A stretch of DNA of 64,000 nucleotides from Microcebus murinus (GCF_040939455.1 NC_134116.1:74045900-74109899), one strand, 5' to 3'; counted from the stretch's first letter, positions 49,475-62,990 are shown. Translations and numbers: made by a program. Notes: generated by a model from the sequence alone, not told the origin.

Positions 49475-50910
49475 TGGGCATCTCAAATCCACTCTGTCTG
49501 TAGGTATATGCATTATTTTCTCCTTCCACCTGTCCATCTCTGCCTGTCTGATAGCCTTGAACATGATTACTGATGTTACCATTCACCCTTGGGTGCTTGC
49601 TTTTAGAAAATGCCAGAATCATTTAACCCCCTCTCCTTCCTCTCCAATATTCATTTTGTGGTCACTATAGTTACATGAATTTTCGAGTAGTTAGCAGTTC
49701 TTTACTATTGATTTTAAAAATATGCTATTTTTACTATTTTGTACATATTCCAAAGCTTATCAAACATATATGAGTATATCAGCCTACTAATCACCTATTT
49801 TAAATTTTGTTAAATTATACACACAAATGTCCTATTTTGAGACAATTCAAATTTTTTCACATTAAAAAAATACAATTCTGGTTTTTAAATAATATACAGA
49901 AAATTATAAAGAGCTTATGTAGAAATTATCCTTGTATGTAATCGTGACAGTATTTTTATCTTAAATAATACTATTCTAAGAATGTATTTCTGTTCATGTG
50001 TCCTTGTCTCTACAGAACCCTGAAATTTTAGCACTACTATAGAATTTCTAGACAGTAATACGTTTCTGCTGCCATTTGGAGGAGCCTGCATCACAGAGTA
50101 ATGAGTTGAGTGTGACTTGCAGAGATTCCTTCTTTGAAATTCAGACCCCTAGAAGAATTCTTAGTCAAATTCCCATAATTAATGAATTGTGGCTTCTAGA
50201 TTTCCTTAAGTACCAAATCTGATGGAAATTACAATTATAACGATTTTTTTAGAGTTTCTGACGATATTCTTACACCACTGAAACAAGAGGTAGTCTGAAA
50301 ACTGAAAGTGAAACTATCAACCCTTGGCATCTGCAGTTAACGACAAGTTTTGTTGATAGATTTCTAGGTAATTGTGAGATAGTCCAAGTGTATAGGAGGC
50401 CTCTGCCCTTTTCTAATGAAATAGTTTAAGTTTCGCTAAAATCCAGGAAGCATAATCATGCTGTCTTTTAATCCAAAATTTTAAATTATATCTACAAATA
50501 TTTACTCTTTGGAGTGGTCTTGGGAGTTAGGGAAAGCAGAAATATATGAAAATGTATTTCATTTACTTTTCCCTAATCCTTATACCAGAGTCACTAAGAA
50601 TTAGCAAAGTTCATTGATAAGAGATTGATGCTTCTGATGTCTTGCTCTGATAATATACTAGAAAAATGTTTTAAAAAGTAAAAGGCAGATGTGAGAGTTA
50701 AAGGACATTTCAGTTAATTAGCAGAGTTGCATTAAAATAATCTTACCATCATTGTGAGGTCTTGAATTCTAATTTTGCCTTCGCTAGTGTAACACTAATT
50801 AGTTATTTTACTTGATTTTTGCTTTCATAATAAACAGCCCAAATTCAGTCAATAAAGTGGAGAATTAGCTTTAAAACCACCTTCAAAATGCAGTCAATTC
50901 TTGTCCCATT
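49475..50910. other. Repeat-poor intronic stretch
   Basis: AT-rich sequence with no recognised element or exon. Confidence 0.45.
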
Positions 50911-50925
50911 AAAAGTGTAACTGCA

Positions 50926-51238
50926 GGCCGGGCGCTGTGGCTCACGCCTGTAATCCTAGCTCTTGGGAGGCCGAGGCGGGCGGATTGCTCAAGGTCAGGA
51001 GTTCAAAACCAGCCTGAGCGAGACCCCGTCTCTACTATAAATAGAAACAAATTAATTGGCCAACTGGTATATATATATAAAAAAAATTAGCCGGGCATGG
51101 TGGCGCATGCCTGTAGTCCCAGCTACCCGGGAGGCTGAGGCAGAAGGATCACTCGAGCCCAGGAGTTTGAGGTTGCTGTGAGCTAGGCTGACGCCACGGC
51201 ACTCACTCTAGCCCGGGCAACAAAGCGAGACTCTGTCT

Positions 51239-51272
<34 letters not shown>
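50926..51272 (+). mobile_element. Lemur-type Alu, 'gcgctgtgg' subtype, long A tail
   Basis: Full length with a tail of about 36 A and intact CpGs, so young. TSD 'aaaagtgtaactgca' (50911-50925, 51273-51287). Confidence 0.97.
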
Positions 51273-51278
<6 letters not shown>

Positions 51279-51287
51279 GTAACTGCA

Positions 51288-51605
51288 GCCAGGCACGGTG
51301 GCTCACACCTGTAATCCTACCACTCTGGGAGGCCAAGGCGGGCAGATCGCTCAAGGTCAGGAGTTGGAAACACAGCCTAAGCAAGAGCAAGACCCCGCCT
51401 CTACTAAAAATAGAAAGAAATTAATTGGACAGCTAAAAATATATAGAAAAAATGAGCTGGGCATGGCACATGCCTGTAGTCCCAGCTACTCAGGAGGCTG
51501 AGGCAGGAGCATCGCCTGAGCCCAGGAGTTTGAGGTTGCTGTGAGCTAGGCTGACTCCACGGCACTCTAGCCCAGGTAACACAGTGAGACTCTGTCTCAA
51601 CAAAA
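51288..51605 (+). mobile_element. Older Alu directly following, sharing the target site
   Basis: Older dimer (short linker). Its own TSD is 'aaaagtgtaactg' (51273 and 51606), the same word the young copy duplicated. Confidence 0.95.
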
Positions 51606-51619
51606 AAAAGTGTAACTGG

Positions 51620-52035
51620 TAACTGAATGGTTTCTAAAGGCCAAGATGAATACTTTATCTCTGAGATGTCACTGCATTCTATTGCAGTTATTTTCTGATG
51701 TTTGCAAGGAAAGATACTTCGTAATTTGAGCGTTTATCAATACAACTTTCCCTAATTCCTATGAACTGTTCCACCTCTGCCTGCAATTGTTTTATACTTG
51801 GTGACACCACATTCATTCTTCAAGTTTTAACTCTAAGTCAGTTCTTTGAAGTCATGCTGACTCTCCTGTCATAAGCTTGCAAAACTAGGCCTGAAGCTAT
51901 TTTATTTCCTCCCAGGTAATACCTGCTCTTCAGGTATATATCATCAGTACAGAAACAGCTGCAGGTGTGGTCACATGGCATATACATCTGGGAACCTGCA
52001 GACGTGGGTTATTAAAAGAATTTGTTCTGTAATAC
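51620..52035. other. Intronic stretch, nothing assignable
   Basis: No exon or clear repeat recognised. Confidence 0.4.
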
Positions 52036-52039
52036 AAGT

Positions 52040-52123
52040 TTGGATTCGGTCAAAAGGCCACACTCAGGGATCCAGAAGGCCACATGTGGCCTTGAGGCTG
52101 CAGGTTTCCCACCCCTGACTGGG
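52040..52123 (+). mobile_element. hAT-type right-end fragment
   Basis: 'ccacatgtggccttgaggct' and the end 'ttcccacccctga' resemble a Charlie-type end. Confidence 0.5.
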
Positions 52124-52129
52124 CTTATC

Positions 52130-53135
52130 ATACACTCAATTTGCTAAAAGCAAATATAAGCCTAGGAGTCCATTAAATTATTTTTAAAAATATATATAGA
52201 TAGCTTATTAAAATTCTTGGAATGTAAATATTAACTATTATGATACTATAAAAAATATAAAGTCATACTTGTAAAATACAAATACTCTTTGTTAATCTAT
52301 CTTACCCTTGAACTATTTTCATTTCTACTTAGACGATCCTAGTAGATTTAAATGTTTTTCATTAACCTGTTTGTGGCTTCAGAACCGCCAGCTATTAAAG
52401 CTAGAGTGTTTTCCCCTACTCTGTCCCCTTCAAAAATACAGTTTTATTCTGCAGCCTAACTGTCCATAAAAAAAAATTTTGTCTTTTTTTGCTAATCCTC
52501 GAATAGGGCCTTCCTACACTCGTATTACTTCTTTAAGTTGTCAAACTTCCTATATCATTTTTTTTTGCCTAGCAAAAACAAAATAAAACAATACAGAATA
52601 AAATGCTTATGTACATCAAAAATTTCCTTATGACTATGCATTTTTAATCAGAATAAGATTTTTCCTCTACCTTCTAGCTACTCTTACTCTTTTAAATTTG
52701 AATTTATGAAAATATATATAATGCATGTGCACATTTTTTTATGAGCCTGACTTTTGAACATGACTATTTTTAAAAGGCCTGTGATACTATTTTTTGAGAA
52801 TTTATGTGAAAAATCTTACAAGAATATGAAAAGGAAAGCACGTTAGGTAATATATTTAGAGAATTGCCTTTATTTAAGAAGAGGAAATTGCCTGAAATTA
52901 GAACTCCCTTAGAACATACAGAATATATAACCATCGTCACTATGGAGTATGGCCCTTATCTATTTGACGTTGTCTTAGTACAGCGCATAGCACAGTGGTA
53001 CCAAAAGATGGGCATTTAATAAAAGCTTTTAATAATCAAGAGATGAGCTCCCTTTGATAATGAAGTAACCAAAGCTGTACTTTATTCTCACTGTTCCTAA
53101 AAGTGTAGGAAGACACTCATTTAATACAGTGCTTG
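52130..53135. other. AT-rich intronic stretch
   Basis: About 1 kb, no recognised element or exon. Confidence 0.45.
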
Positions 53136-53155
53136 AACAAGAAAGTTACACACCA

Positions 53156-53314
53156 GGCCGGGCGCGGTGGCTCACGCCTGTAATCCTAACACTCCGGGTG
53201 GCTGAGGCGGGGGAGATTGCTCAAGGTCAGGAGTTCGAAACCAGCCTGAGCGAGACCCCGTCTCTACTATAAAAACAGAAAGAAATTAATTGGCCAACTA
53301 ATATATATACATAC

Positions 53315-53372
<58 letters not shown>

Positions 53373-53530
53373 TAGCCAGGCATGGTGGCACATGCCTGTA
53401 GTCCCAGCTACTCAGGAGGCTGAGGCAGTAGGATCCCTTGAGCCCAGGAGTGTGAGGTTGCTGTGAGCTAGGCTGACGCCATGGCACTCACTCTAGCCTG
53501 GGCAACAAAGTGAGACTCTGTCTCAAAAAA
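53156..53530 (+). mobile_element. Lemur-type Alu with expanded (TA)n linker
   Basis: TSD 'aagaaagttacacacca' (17 bp, perfect; 53139-53155 and 53531-53547). The linker TA tract runs 53299-53369. Confidence 0.97.
53299..53369. repeat. (TA)n microsatellite inside an Alu
   Basis: About 70 bp of mostly alternating TA with a few C interruptions near its start, grown from the Alu linker 'aatatatata'. Confidence 0.97.
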
Positions 53531-53549
53531 AAGAAAGTTACACACCAAA

Positions 53550-54345
53550 TCAGAAACATACCATGTGGAAAGATCAAGATTTACAGAAGCCCAAGTACGT
53601 GAAGGACGTGTAAGTGGAGCCCCACATGTCTCTGTGTGGATGCAAACCGATGACGTTAAGCACTTGCTGAAATTGCTTTCAGAAAGCTAAGAGACCATAA
53701 AATAAGATGCAGAAGTTTAAAGTGAAAAAGTTACCTTAGATTAAGTAAAATGAGAACCCAATTATACATTAAAGCGGTTCTGTAATACCTAAAAGTTTTC
53801 GCTAACATCTGAAAATTCATAAGTGAATTTTTTAGCGAATAATTCGAATCACTCTTACTTGCTTTATTGGTGTACTTGTTTGAGCAGAGGGTTGCTTCTA
53901 GGCAATGCCTCCTACTCCCTCTGCCTGTGAGTCATCGAAACCAGTGTGCTGTCCTTCACACACAAAGAAAACACTGTTGACCCATCACCGGGGAATGCGC
54001 TGGGCTTGTAGTCATCTGTTCTGCTTTATCCCGTCTTCCTTCTGCTCAGGCCCATGCATTTATTTGATACAAGCTTGTTGGCAAGTGAGGGAACTGTTGA
54101 TGGCTGTAGACTCGAGCAAGCAGGGAGAACCAGACCTGCAGAGTTGACACGCAGGGCCTCTGTCCTCATGGACACCAGAACCCGATTCAAGTTGTAAAGT
54201 GTCTAAATTTGGTTTTGGTGTCTTAAAGCCTTGCTGTTGATATTTTTTATCTTCCTTCCCCCTCTATAGCCTTGCCCTGCCAGATAACGGATGCCCTCTG
54301 TCCGTCACAGTGCACTCTCTGAAAGTGCAGTCTTACCCTACACTT
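53550..54345. other. Intronic stretch, nothing assignable
   Basis: No gene supported. The 80-codon frame at 53905 has no recognised motif. Confidence 0.4.
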
Positions 54346-54349
54346 AGGG

Positions 54350-54515
54350 TAAGAGCTGGGCTTTGGGAATCAGACTCAGAGCAGCTCCAGGCCTGGCTCT
54401 ACCACTTAGTAAATATGTCATCTCCGACAAGTGAGGCGTTTACTGACATCGCTTTCTCAGTGTTTTTCAAAAACGGGGGTAATGCCTACCTCACAGAATT
54501 CTGTAGAGGTTAAAA
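54350..54515 (+). mobile_element. MIR SINE
   Basis: 'caggcctggctctaccactt', 'gctttctcagtg' and 'ggtaatgcctacctcacaga' match MIR. Confidence 0.8.
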
Positions 54516-54539
54516 AATGTAATGTGTTTAACGTGCTTA

Positions 54540-54898
<359 letters not shown>

Positions 54899-54899
54899 G

Positions 54900-55390
54900 G
54901 TGCTTAGCACACTACCTACCATGTAGAAACGCATACTAAATGGCTACAAATGAAAAACGAACTAGACTTGTTTACAGTAATATTCATCCGTCTTTTAACT
55001 TACCATGTCTTATTTCTCCCAGAAAAACTCACTTTTTAAACAGGCTATAAATACATAATCTTTAATTATGGAATTAGAAATACCACACAATTGGTGGAAA
55101 GAGGCCGTGTTTTAAATAAGCCTGTCCCAGCACCCATGGAATCAGATACCTCATAGGCACACACCTGCTTTGCTGAATACAGAGCTACAGACCTTTGTCA
55201 ACCTCTTTTTGCTACTGAAGACTTGTCTATGTCCTAGAATGAACCGTTTTTACCAAAAAGCCTCTGCCCAGTGGGCAAGTCTTTATCTTCCCCCGCAGAA
55301 GCACAGCCTTTGGGATTTGCCCAATTATCTTTTTCAAGTGTGGCAATGCTGTTTAGTGCCTGTAGCCTGCTCACTATATTTGGGTAAAGA
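54900..55390. other. Intronic stretch, nothing assignable
   Basis: No element or exon recognised; the frame at 55170 runs into the next Alu. Confidence 0.4.
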
Positions 55391-55396
55391 AGCAAG

Positions 55397-55688
55397 GGGC
55401 TGGTCTCGGTGGCTCACACCTGTAATCCTAGCACTCTGGAGGCCAAAGCCGGAGGATCGCTTGAGGTCAGGAGTTCAAGACCAGCCTGAATAAGAGCGAG
55501 ACCCCATCTCTACAAAAAACAGGAAAATTAGCCACAGGTGGTAGCACATGTCTGTAGTCCCAGCTAATCGGGAGGCTGAGGCAGGAGGAACGTTTGAACC
55601 TAGGAGCTTGAGGTTGCCGTGAGCTATGATGACACTGCACTCTAGCCCAGGTGACTAAGTGAGACCCTGTGTCAAAGAAAAAAAAGAA
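55397..55688 (+). mobile_element. Older Alu
   Basis: Diverged dimer ('ggctggtctcggtggctcac') with a short linker and an impure tail. Confidence 0.9.
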
Positions 55689-56072
55689 CATAAAGGGGAG
55701 CTAGAAGTACCTTCATGTGGTTTGGGCCTGGGAGCCATGATGGAATGTTCTAAGAACCAGCTGTGGAAGGTTTCAACAGTTACCAGCACCTGTTAGCCCC
55801 TTAGTAACCCCACCACCACCATCTGTTTTTCAGCAAGCATTTACCCTGTCTCAGGTGTATGTAATTAGAAATTTTGTTAATAAGTAAAATAAATGGAGGG
55901 GACTGTAGTCTTGATGTTTTTTTGTTTTGCTCTGTGTGGAGCACTGGAAATTGACTACAAGGACTGAATAAAGAAAGATAAAGAAATCACTTAATTTTAT
56001 TCACCACAGTAGTATGACTTGTGGCTGGAAAAAGGACAGTGCTAATGGAATGATAGTTCAAGAAAAGCCAGG

Positions 56073-56402
56073 GTGGCCAGGTGTGGTGGCTCATGCCTGT
56101 AATCCTAGCACTCTGGGAGGCTGAGACGGGTGGGTTTGAGCTCAGGAGTTTGAGACCAGCCTGAGCAAGAGCGAGACCCTGTCTCTACTGAAAAATCGAA
56201 AGAAATTAGCTGGACAACTAAAAATATATAGAAAAAATTAGCCAGGCATGGTGGTGCATGCCTATAGTCCCAGCTACTCGGGAGGCTGAGGCAGGAGGAT
56301 CACTTGAGCCCAAGAGTGTGAGGTTGCTGTGAGCTAGGCTGACGCCACAGCACTCACTCTAGCCTGGGCAACAAAGTGAGACTCTGTCTCAAAAAAAAAA
56401 AC
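56073..56402 (+). mobile_element. Alu with lemur 3' ACTC duplication
   Basis: Full-length dimer, intermediate type: it has 'cactcactctagcctgggca' but not the 'ttggccaact' linker. Confidence 0.94.
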
Positions 56403-56753
56403 AACAAACCTCAATTGTTTATTGAATCTCTAGACCAAGATATCCTCCAAGTCAATTAATACATGATTACTTTTTGCATCTGTGGTTCCTATCACAGTGC
56501 CTATTGAGGTGGTTTAATTGTTAATATACCAATTATTTAGTATATTTCACCACTGCTCACCTTTTAAGGTACTATAATTGATTTCCATAAAGATGAAAAT
56601 ATTGAGGAAGCAGATGACATGATCTAAATGCTGGCTTGAGTGGGTACAATCTCTTCATTATTCGGCATACTTCTTATTGGTAAGAAGCGATGAGAATTAA
56701 ATGCATGGTTTCAAGAAGAGAAATTTGTGGACAAAAATCGGACTGCTTCAGAG

Positions 56754-57422
56754 CAGGGGTCAACACACTTAAACCACTGCCTGTTTTTCTATGGCCTGCA
56801 AGCTAACAATGGTTGTTACATTCTTTTTTTTTTTTTTTTTTTTTGAGACAGAGTCTCAGTCTGTTGCCCAGGCTACAGTGCCATGACATCAGCCTAGCTC
56901 AAACTCCTGGGCTCAAGCAATCCTTCTGCCTCAGCCTCCCAAGTAGCTAGCTGGGACTACAGGCATGCACCACCATGCCTGGCTAATTTTTTCTATATAT
57001 TTTTAGTTGGCAAGTTAATTTCTTTCTATTTTTAGTAGAGACGGCATCTCACTCTTGCTCAGGCTGGTTTCAAACTCCTGACCTTGAGCAATCCTCCCGC
57101 CTCGGCCTCCCAGAGTGCTAGGATTACAGGCATGAGCCACCACGCCCCAGCCCAATGGTTGTTACATTCATAAATGCTTGAAAAAAATCAAAAGAATAAT
57201 AATATTTCCTGACTCATGAGATATCTGAGGTATCTGAAATTCAAATTTCAGGGTCCACAAATAAAGTTTTATTGAAACACAGCTCATTCATTTATGTATT
57301 GTCTCTGGCTGCTCTTGCCCTACAAAGGCAGAGTTGAATAGTTATGGGAGAAACCATATGTGGCCCACACAAAAGCCTTAAACATTGACTCTCTGGCCCT
57401 TGACAGAAAAAGTCAGGTGTCC
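56754..57422 (+). mobile_element. hAT-Charlie-type element split by an Alu
   Basis: Starts 'caggggtcaacacactta' and ends near 'aaaaagtcaggtgtccc'; contains 'aataaagttttattgaaaca'. Longer than the copies at 11035 and 42737. Confidence 0.75.
56824..57152 (-). mobile_element. Lemur-lineage Alu inside the hAT element
   Basis: Antisense full-length copy with a perfect 17 bp TSD 'caatggttgttacattc' (56807-56823, 57153-57169). Confidence 0.96.
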
Positions 57423-57439
57423 CTTGCTACAGAGCCATG

Positions 57440-58005
57440 TTTGATAAAATTACTGATTATTAAACCTTAGTACTGTATATTGGGAACTTGAGTGTGTCCC
57501 CTCAAGCTCTAGTTTGACACAAGAGATGCATCGTGTCAGAGCTGCCAGGCTTCCCCCAGCCCACATGCTGAGGGCAGCGTACAAGCTCTTGTAAGCTGGG
57601 CAGATGCTTCATGGTGCTCAGAAAATGACCCATAACCAAATGGGCCAGGCAGGCAAGCCACAGTCTGATCAAGACACTGCCACCAGCACCATGGATGGAC
57701 TCTGCATGCCACCAGGGCTGGCGATTATTCCTAAGTTATCCTTGCATCTTTGCAATGTGACTTTGAGGGTCATGGCTCTGGAAAGAATCTTCTGGTTGGC
57801 CAGACCTAGGCCACATGCCCATACCTAGTTGCCAGATAATAGGAGAGTGAGATAGACATTCCCCGTTCAGTTGCTGGTTTTTTTGACTCATCCCTCCCAT
57901 TACGATGCACAAAGAGATCTCCCCCTGACTGAGGAAGCGTGCTGGGCAGCCAGAGAACAAATGCCCACATCTCCGTTTTTGCTACTCTGTGTGTTGGCTG
58001 TGGAC
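57440..58005. other. Unassigned, possibly old repeat
   Basis: Somewhat GC-richer than its surroundings; 'tggttggccagacctaggcc' recalls an old interspersed repeat, but no family can be named. Overlapping open frames on both strands are not supported as genes. Confidence 0.3.
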
Positions 58006-58009
58006 TAAC

Positions 58010-58115
58010 AGCATCAGTGTCATCTGCAAGCATGTTAGACATGCAGACTGCAGACCCACTGAATCAGAATCTGGGTTTTAACAAGATCCCCAGGTGATCT
58101 GCTTGTGCATTAAAA
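58010..58115 (-). mobile_element. MER5A-like MITE, antisense
   Basis: 'gacccactgaatcagaatct' and 'tccccaggtgatctgct' are MER5A motifs; only part is present. Confidence 0.7.
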
Positions 58116-58519
58116 ATGGAGAGGAGATCCAAAGGAAGTCCAATTCGGCAGGATTTCAGGCAATATTATAGTAAAAGGAAATAGTCAGGCAATTTGGGCA
58201 CATATATTTTTGGCCCTGGGAGGTTATCCATAATCGTGACGGATCTGCCTGAGAACCTGTTCCTCTAGGCTATGCCTGCTTTTACAGCTTCTTTCTTTTC
58301 TAAATCCTCAGATTTAAAACCGCTAAAATTATAGCATTTCGCTGGCAGTGGCTAGGAGCACTGACGGTAAAAATGGATAGTTGGAACAGTGGCCGTGTAG
58401 ATGTGTGGGTTGTTTGTAAACAACAGCTTGCCTGTGTAGGTTACAGGGCCAAAAATTATTTCAAAGGGCCAAAGTTGAGTTATCGACCTGATACAAATTC
58501 AAAAATGGAAGCTTAGTGT

Positions 58520-58690
58520 GAATCCAGTCACACTTGGATTCAAATCCAAGCTCTGTCCCTTATTCTGTGATTTTTATATAACTTAATATAAGCTTTCTGA
58601 GCCCAAATGCTGTCCTCTCTAAAATGGGGTTAATAATATGAGTACGAGAGAGAATCTATGTAAAGGGCATACCATAGTGCTCAGCTAGAA
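58520..58690 (+). mobile_element. MIR SINE
   Basis: 'ggattcaaatccaagctctg', 'tctaaaatggggttaataat' and 'aagggcataccatagtgctc'. Confidence 0.75.
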
Positions 58691-58699
58691 CTATGCAGT

Positions 58700-60585
58700 T
58701 TGTTATTATAGCTACCATTTGTTTTAATTTGCTGCATTAGGTGGCCATGGTAGTTTACGCTTTAGTTAACCAAAGTGGTCTACCTTACCAACTCATTTTG
58801 CAATAGGATTGGGGGTTTGGGAGTTTTTAAATAATTTTTTTCCATGACTCTGACAGCTTCCTGAACCAGAATAGGTTAAGAGAGATTGCCAGTAGTGGGA
58901 TTGTTACAACCACTAATGCTGAATGATCTATGATGAGTTTTAGAATTATAGATTCTTAGACATTCAACCTCTGTTTCTGCTTCCAGTTTCTGTATTTGGG
59001 CACCTTGTTTATACCATTAGGTCAGTTTGATAAATTGCAATCGTGAATGTTAGAGGGAAAAAAGTACATATTTGAGAAACTGCTGACTGCACTAAGGATA
59101 TTCTTTAAGTGTGACTTCCAGAATATTGCCACTGCTGACTGACCACAATAGAAAAATCTCAGCAGAACCTTTCACATGACAGAAATGATTACTCTTAGTT
59201 ATCATAAAACTAAAATTTACTTCTAACAATCTTAAGTAGGAAAGACAAACAAATCTCTTTAAGCACAGGGCAGCGGTGGTATCTTAAGCAAGTGCTAGCC
59301 CTGATCATTTGTCCACTTTTCCTTTGAGAATATCTCACCTTATAAAATTGATCCCCCAAAAAATGTGAATTGAAATTATTTCCACAGCTAAAATGTTTTG
59401 ACCACAATGCCCCTGAAGTTATTAAAATAAATTCTTTATTGAAAAGCAAGATAGGTTTTCCAGTTACCATTTTAATTTTTATTGCCTTTTAAATTAAAGA
59501 ACACAGTTATAAAGTAGAAAACAAGCTAATAAAGCTTAAACAGGTTGTTAATAAATGAACTAGATACTTAAGTTCGTTAACCTATATCTCTGTTAGCAGT
59601 GGGGCATCTTTCTCCTCAGTTGATTATCCAATACAATTCACACACATAACACTTGTGTCAAAGATACCTCTCACATGAATAGCCTAGGTTTAGGTAGAAT
59701 TTTTTTTTTTGTAGGTAGAATTTTAAATATGGAATTGCAGAAAAATAATTTTAGCGTTGTAAGCATATGGCTATAATGTATTAAAGGAAAGAAAAATGTT
59801 TATTACATCACTCTTACTAATAGCCAGGCAATATTATTATTATTATTGGCCAATCAATATAGGGGGACTCCTTATCAATAAAATTGAGTTTGTGGGGATT
59901 TTCTCTCATTCTTTAAACAGAGAACTTCTAGATGCCCGTGTAAATGCAGAAATCGATTTTGACTTTGAAGCAGATCTTCCTTGCTGAAGTAAAAGTTACC
60001 TGAGTTGTGCCATTAGAATGACCAGCAGCTAGTAATTCCCTGCTGTAGAGTTACGTAGACTCCCTGCTATTGCCGGTACTGGAGGCTTAAGCACCATGCT
60101 CTGGAGGCTGACACCTTTTTTACCCCCCAAACCGTGTAGAACAAACATCTCAGGTCCAGTTCCTACGTGGCATTATCATTAACATTTGGTCTCTTCCCCT
60201 GTGGTTTACTCATCTTGTGCTTTCCATAAACCATCTTAACCACAAACTTTTTGGAACACACTAGTTTAGATACTAACAGGGGAAACCGGAAACTTTCTCC
60301 CTGATTTGCGAGTTAATCAAGGCCAAGCCTCTGCCACGGCAGTACTAATACTGTACCTCTTCCCACCAAACTGGGAGCAATTATATCGTCTTTAAATGTG
60401 TGGCCATATCCTGACTTTAGCATCCCCAAGAATGAGGTCTTTGTACCTCCCAGGTTCATAGCCCTCTCACTGGTGTTGGGTTGCTTTCCTTTTTCACTAT
60501 CAAAACTGGATAATTAACATGTCCGTTATGTGAAGTCATTCTTAAAAAATATTTATTGTCACTGCATAAACTTACATATTAGAAA
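58700..60585. other. Intronic stretch, mostly unassigned
   Basis: No confident element. It includes a small (ATT)n at 59830-59847 and a weak exon-like piece at 59921-59987 (acceptor 'cattctttaaacag'). Confidence 0.4.
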
Positions 60586-60589
60586 ATAC

Positions 60590-60780
60590 TCTCTAATATA
60601 GAAGTTTTCTATAACTTTATGTATAAACTTCCATGAAAGAGTATTCATAGTAGTTTAGATATAATTTTATATATAAATGTTACAAACTTCTATATGAGAG
60701 TATTCGATAGTGGTCATAGATATCAAATAATTTTGCATATAAATTTACTTCTATGTGAGAGTTTTCTTATAAAGAAGTTG
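60590..60780. repeat. Degenerate tandem repeat, about 55-60 bp unit
   Basis: Three to four diverged units each carry 'tatataaa' followed by an 'acttcyatgagagt'-like phrase: 'gtataaacttccatgaaaga', then 'caaacttctatatgagagta', then 'ttacttctatgtgagagttt'. AT-rich; not a known family to me. Confidence 0.7.
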
Positions 60781-60788
60781 ACATAGGG

Positions 60789-61123
<335 letters not shown>

Positions 61124-61429
61124 AAAGAAGTTGACATAGGGATAATAAGTATTCTATATAAACGTCTATACATGTGGAGCCTATTCTTAAAAAAAAAAAA
61201 AAAAAGTCTATATAAGACAGCATTTTCTCTGTCTCCGTCACTAACCAGGGGATTATGGTTTCCCACCTCGGATCACGTCTCCACATTCTCTGAAGCTGCG
61301 GGCCCAGTTGCTGGTGTTTCGCTTTCCTGTTGCCCCTCGCTCACATCTGTGTTTCCTGTGGGTGGGATTTCCCTCCTGTATCGGGAAATTTCATTCCTTG
61401 ATGATCCGCTCTTTCTCTTCCACCTTCCC

Positions 61430-62990
61430 TTCTTCATAACTCCGCTTTTTCAGTGTCAGAGCAGAGTAGCCTGTCCCCTGTTTCCACTCACTTGCACTTC
61501 TCTCTCCTCAGCCCTCAATCCAGCGTCCTCTGCCATCCTTCCTGCCACTCCTCTGCCTTTGCTCTCAGCGGGGTCTCTCCTTGTCACTGCGGCTGACTGT
61601 TCGGCAGCAGTCTCACTGTACTCATTCGTCCTTCCTTTGGAAACGTTACCTGACTCGGCTTCTGTGAGTCCACCGGCCTACCGGTTTGGTGACAGCTGCC
61701 TACACTGGCTCCTTTGCAAGCCTGCCTGCTTGTGTTGTCACTACAGCCCACTGACTGTGCTCCTCAGGAGCGTCTCCTAGTCCCTTTTTCTCTTCTCCTT
61801 GGACACGCACAGGCCAGGCGATCTCGGCCACCTGTGTCATTGTAACGCCACCAAGTAGAGCCGCCTCCTCTGAGTCCCACACCAGGAAGTCACTATTGAC
61901 CATCCTCTCCGCTGTGAAATAACTCTTTTGTTGGCTTCCCTGATTCCAGAATGTCTTGGTTTTCCTCCTGTTTTCCTTGGCAAATGTTTCTCAGACTTCT
62001 GAAATCTGTCGCTGTCCTCCTTAGAAGACTTCAGTTATTTGAATTCAGTGTGAATTATAAGTCCAGTGATTCCCTGGCGCCCACCGTTCTCATCTTACTC
62101 TTCTTTCGTTTATTCAAACACCCTTTCTTGTCATCCTGTGCTCCTGGACCAAAAAAAAAAAAAAAAAAAAGAAAAGAAAACATGTAACTGTATGACCTGA
62201 AGCTAATTCTGATGTATGAACTCCAACCTCTGCTGGTCTGAGAAGTTCTTCCAAATATCCATCACTCTTCAGATCTTGCAGTGCTGCTGCCACTACTCTT
62301 TCTCCTGCAGGTTGACTTTGCCACCTCCTTCACAGGGAAAAAAAAATGTGCCTACCGTGCTAGAACTTCCTGAGCCTCTTCCTCAACTCTTAGAAATTTA
62401 CCCCCGTAGGAACCTATACTTTCTTCTTTATGCTCTTTTTCAGGGGAAGAAGTGTGCTTCTACCTCTTTCAGCCCAATCCAGTTTCTTCCCAACTCTTCA
62501 GAAATGTGTTTTAACTTCCCTGTTGATGTTGGCTTTTATCTCAAGCGGTTCTCAGCCAATGTTATACCTTTATACTCCTTGGGGAAAAAAGCATTCCCTT
62601 GACCCCCACATTTCCTTCTAGCTACCGACCTAACTCTACTTCCCTTCAGATTCAAGCTTCTTGGAAGAGGAGCCTATAATTGGCGATCCCCACTTCCTTA
62701 CGCCCGTGTGATGACTCAACCCACTGCAAATAGCTTCTGTTCCTTCATGAAATAGTTCTTGCTAAGGTTACCGATGAGCTTCACGTTTGCCAAAAGCAAA
62801 GGGTAATTCTTTTTATCTTTATCTTACTTTTATACCTTTGTGGTATTAGACACTGCTGGCCACCATGGAACTTTTGTCCTCCTTCAGTTTATATGACCCA
62901 ACTTTTTCCTGGAACGTCTCTCTTTCTAGCTTTTTCCTGTGTACCCTCTTTGGGGACCCCTCTTTTCTCATTTATTCATTCAACATATAT
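61430..62990 (+). mobile_element. Long degraded L2 LINE
   Basis: Stretches such as 'tagctaccgacctaactcta' (YRPNST, cf. YRPIS) and 'gttcttgctaaggttaccga' (LAKVTDE) mark the L2 RT region. Upstream pyrimidine-rich sequence may belong to it. An A run at 62150-62170 suggests a small later insertion. Open frames of up to 202 codons at 61172 reflect the CT-rich composition. Confidence 0.6.

Noticed and set aside
61172..61780. 202-codon plus-strand frame
   Set aside because: Begins at an A run after an Alu and runs through pyrimidine-rich, probably L2-derived sequence; Ser/Leu/Pro-rich translation with no motif.
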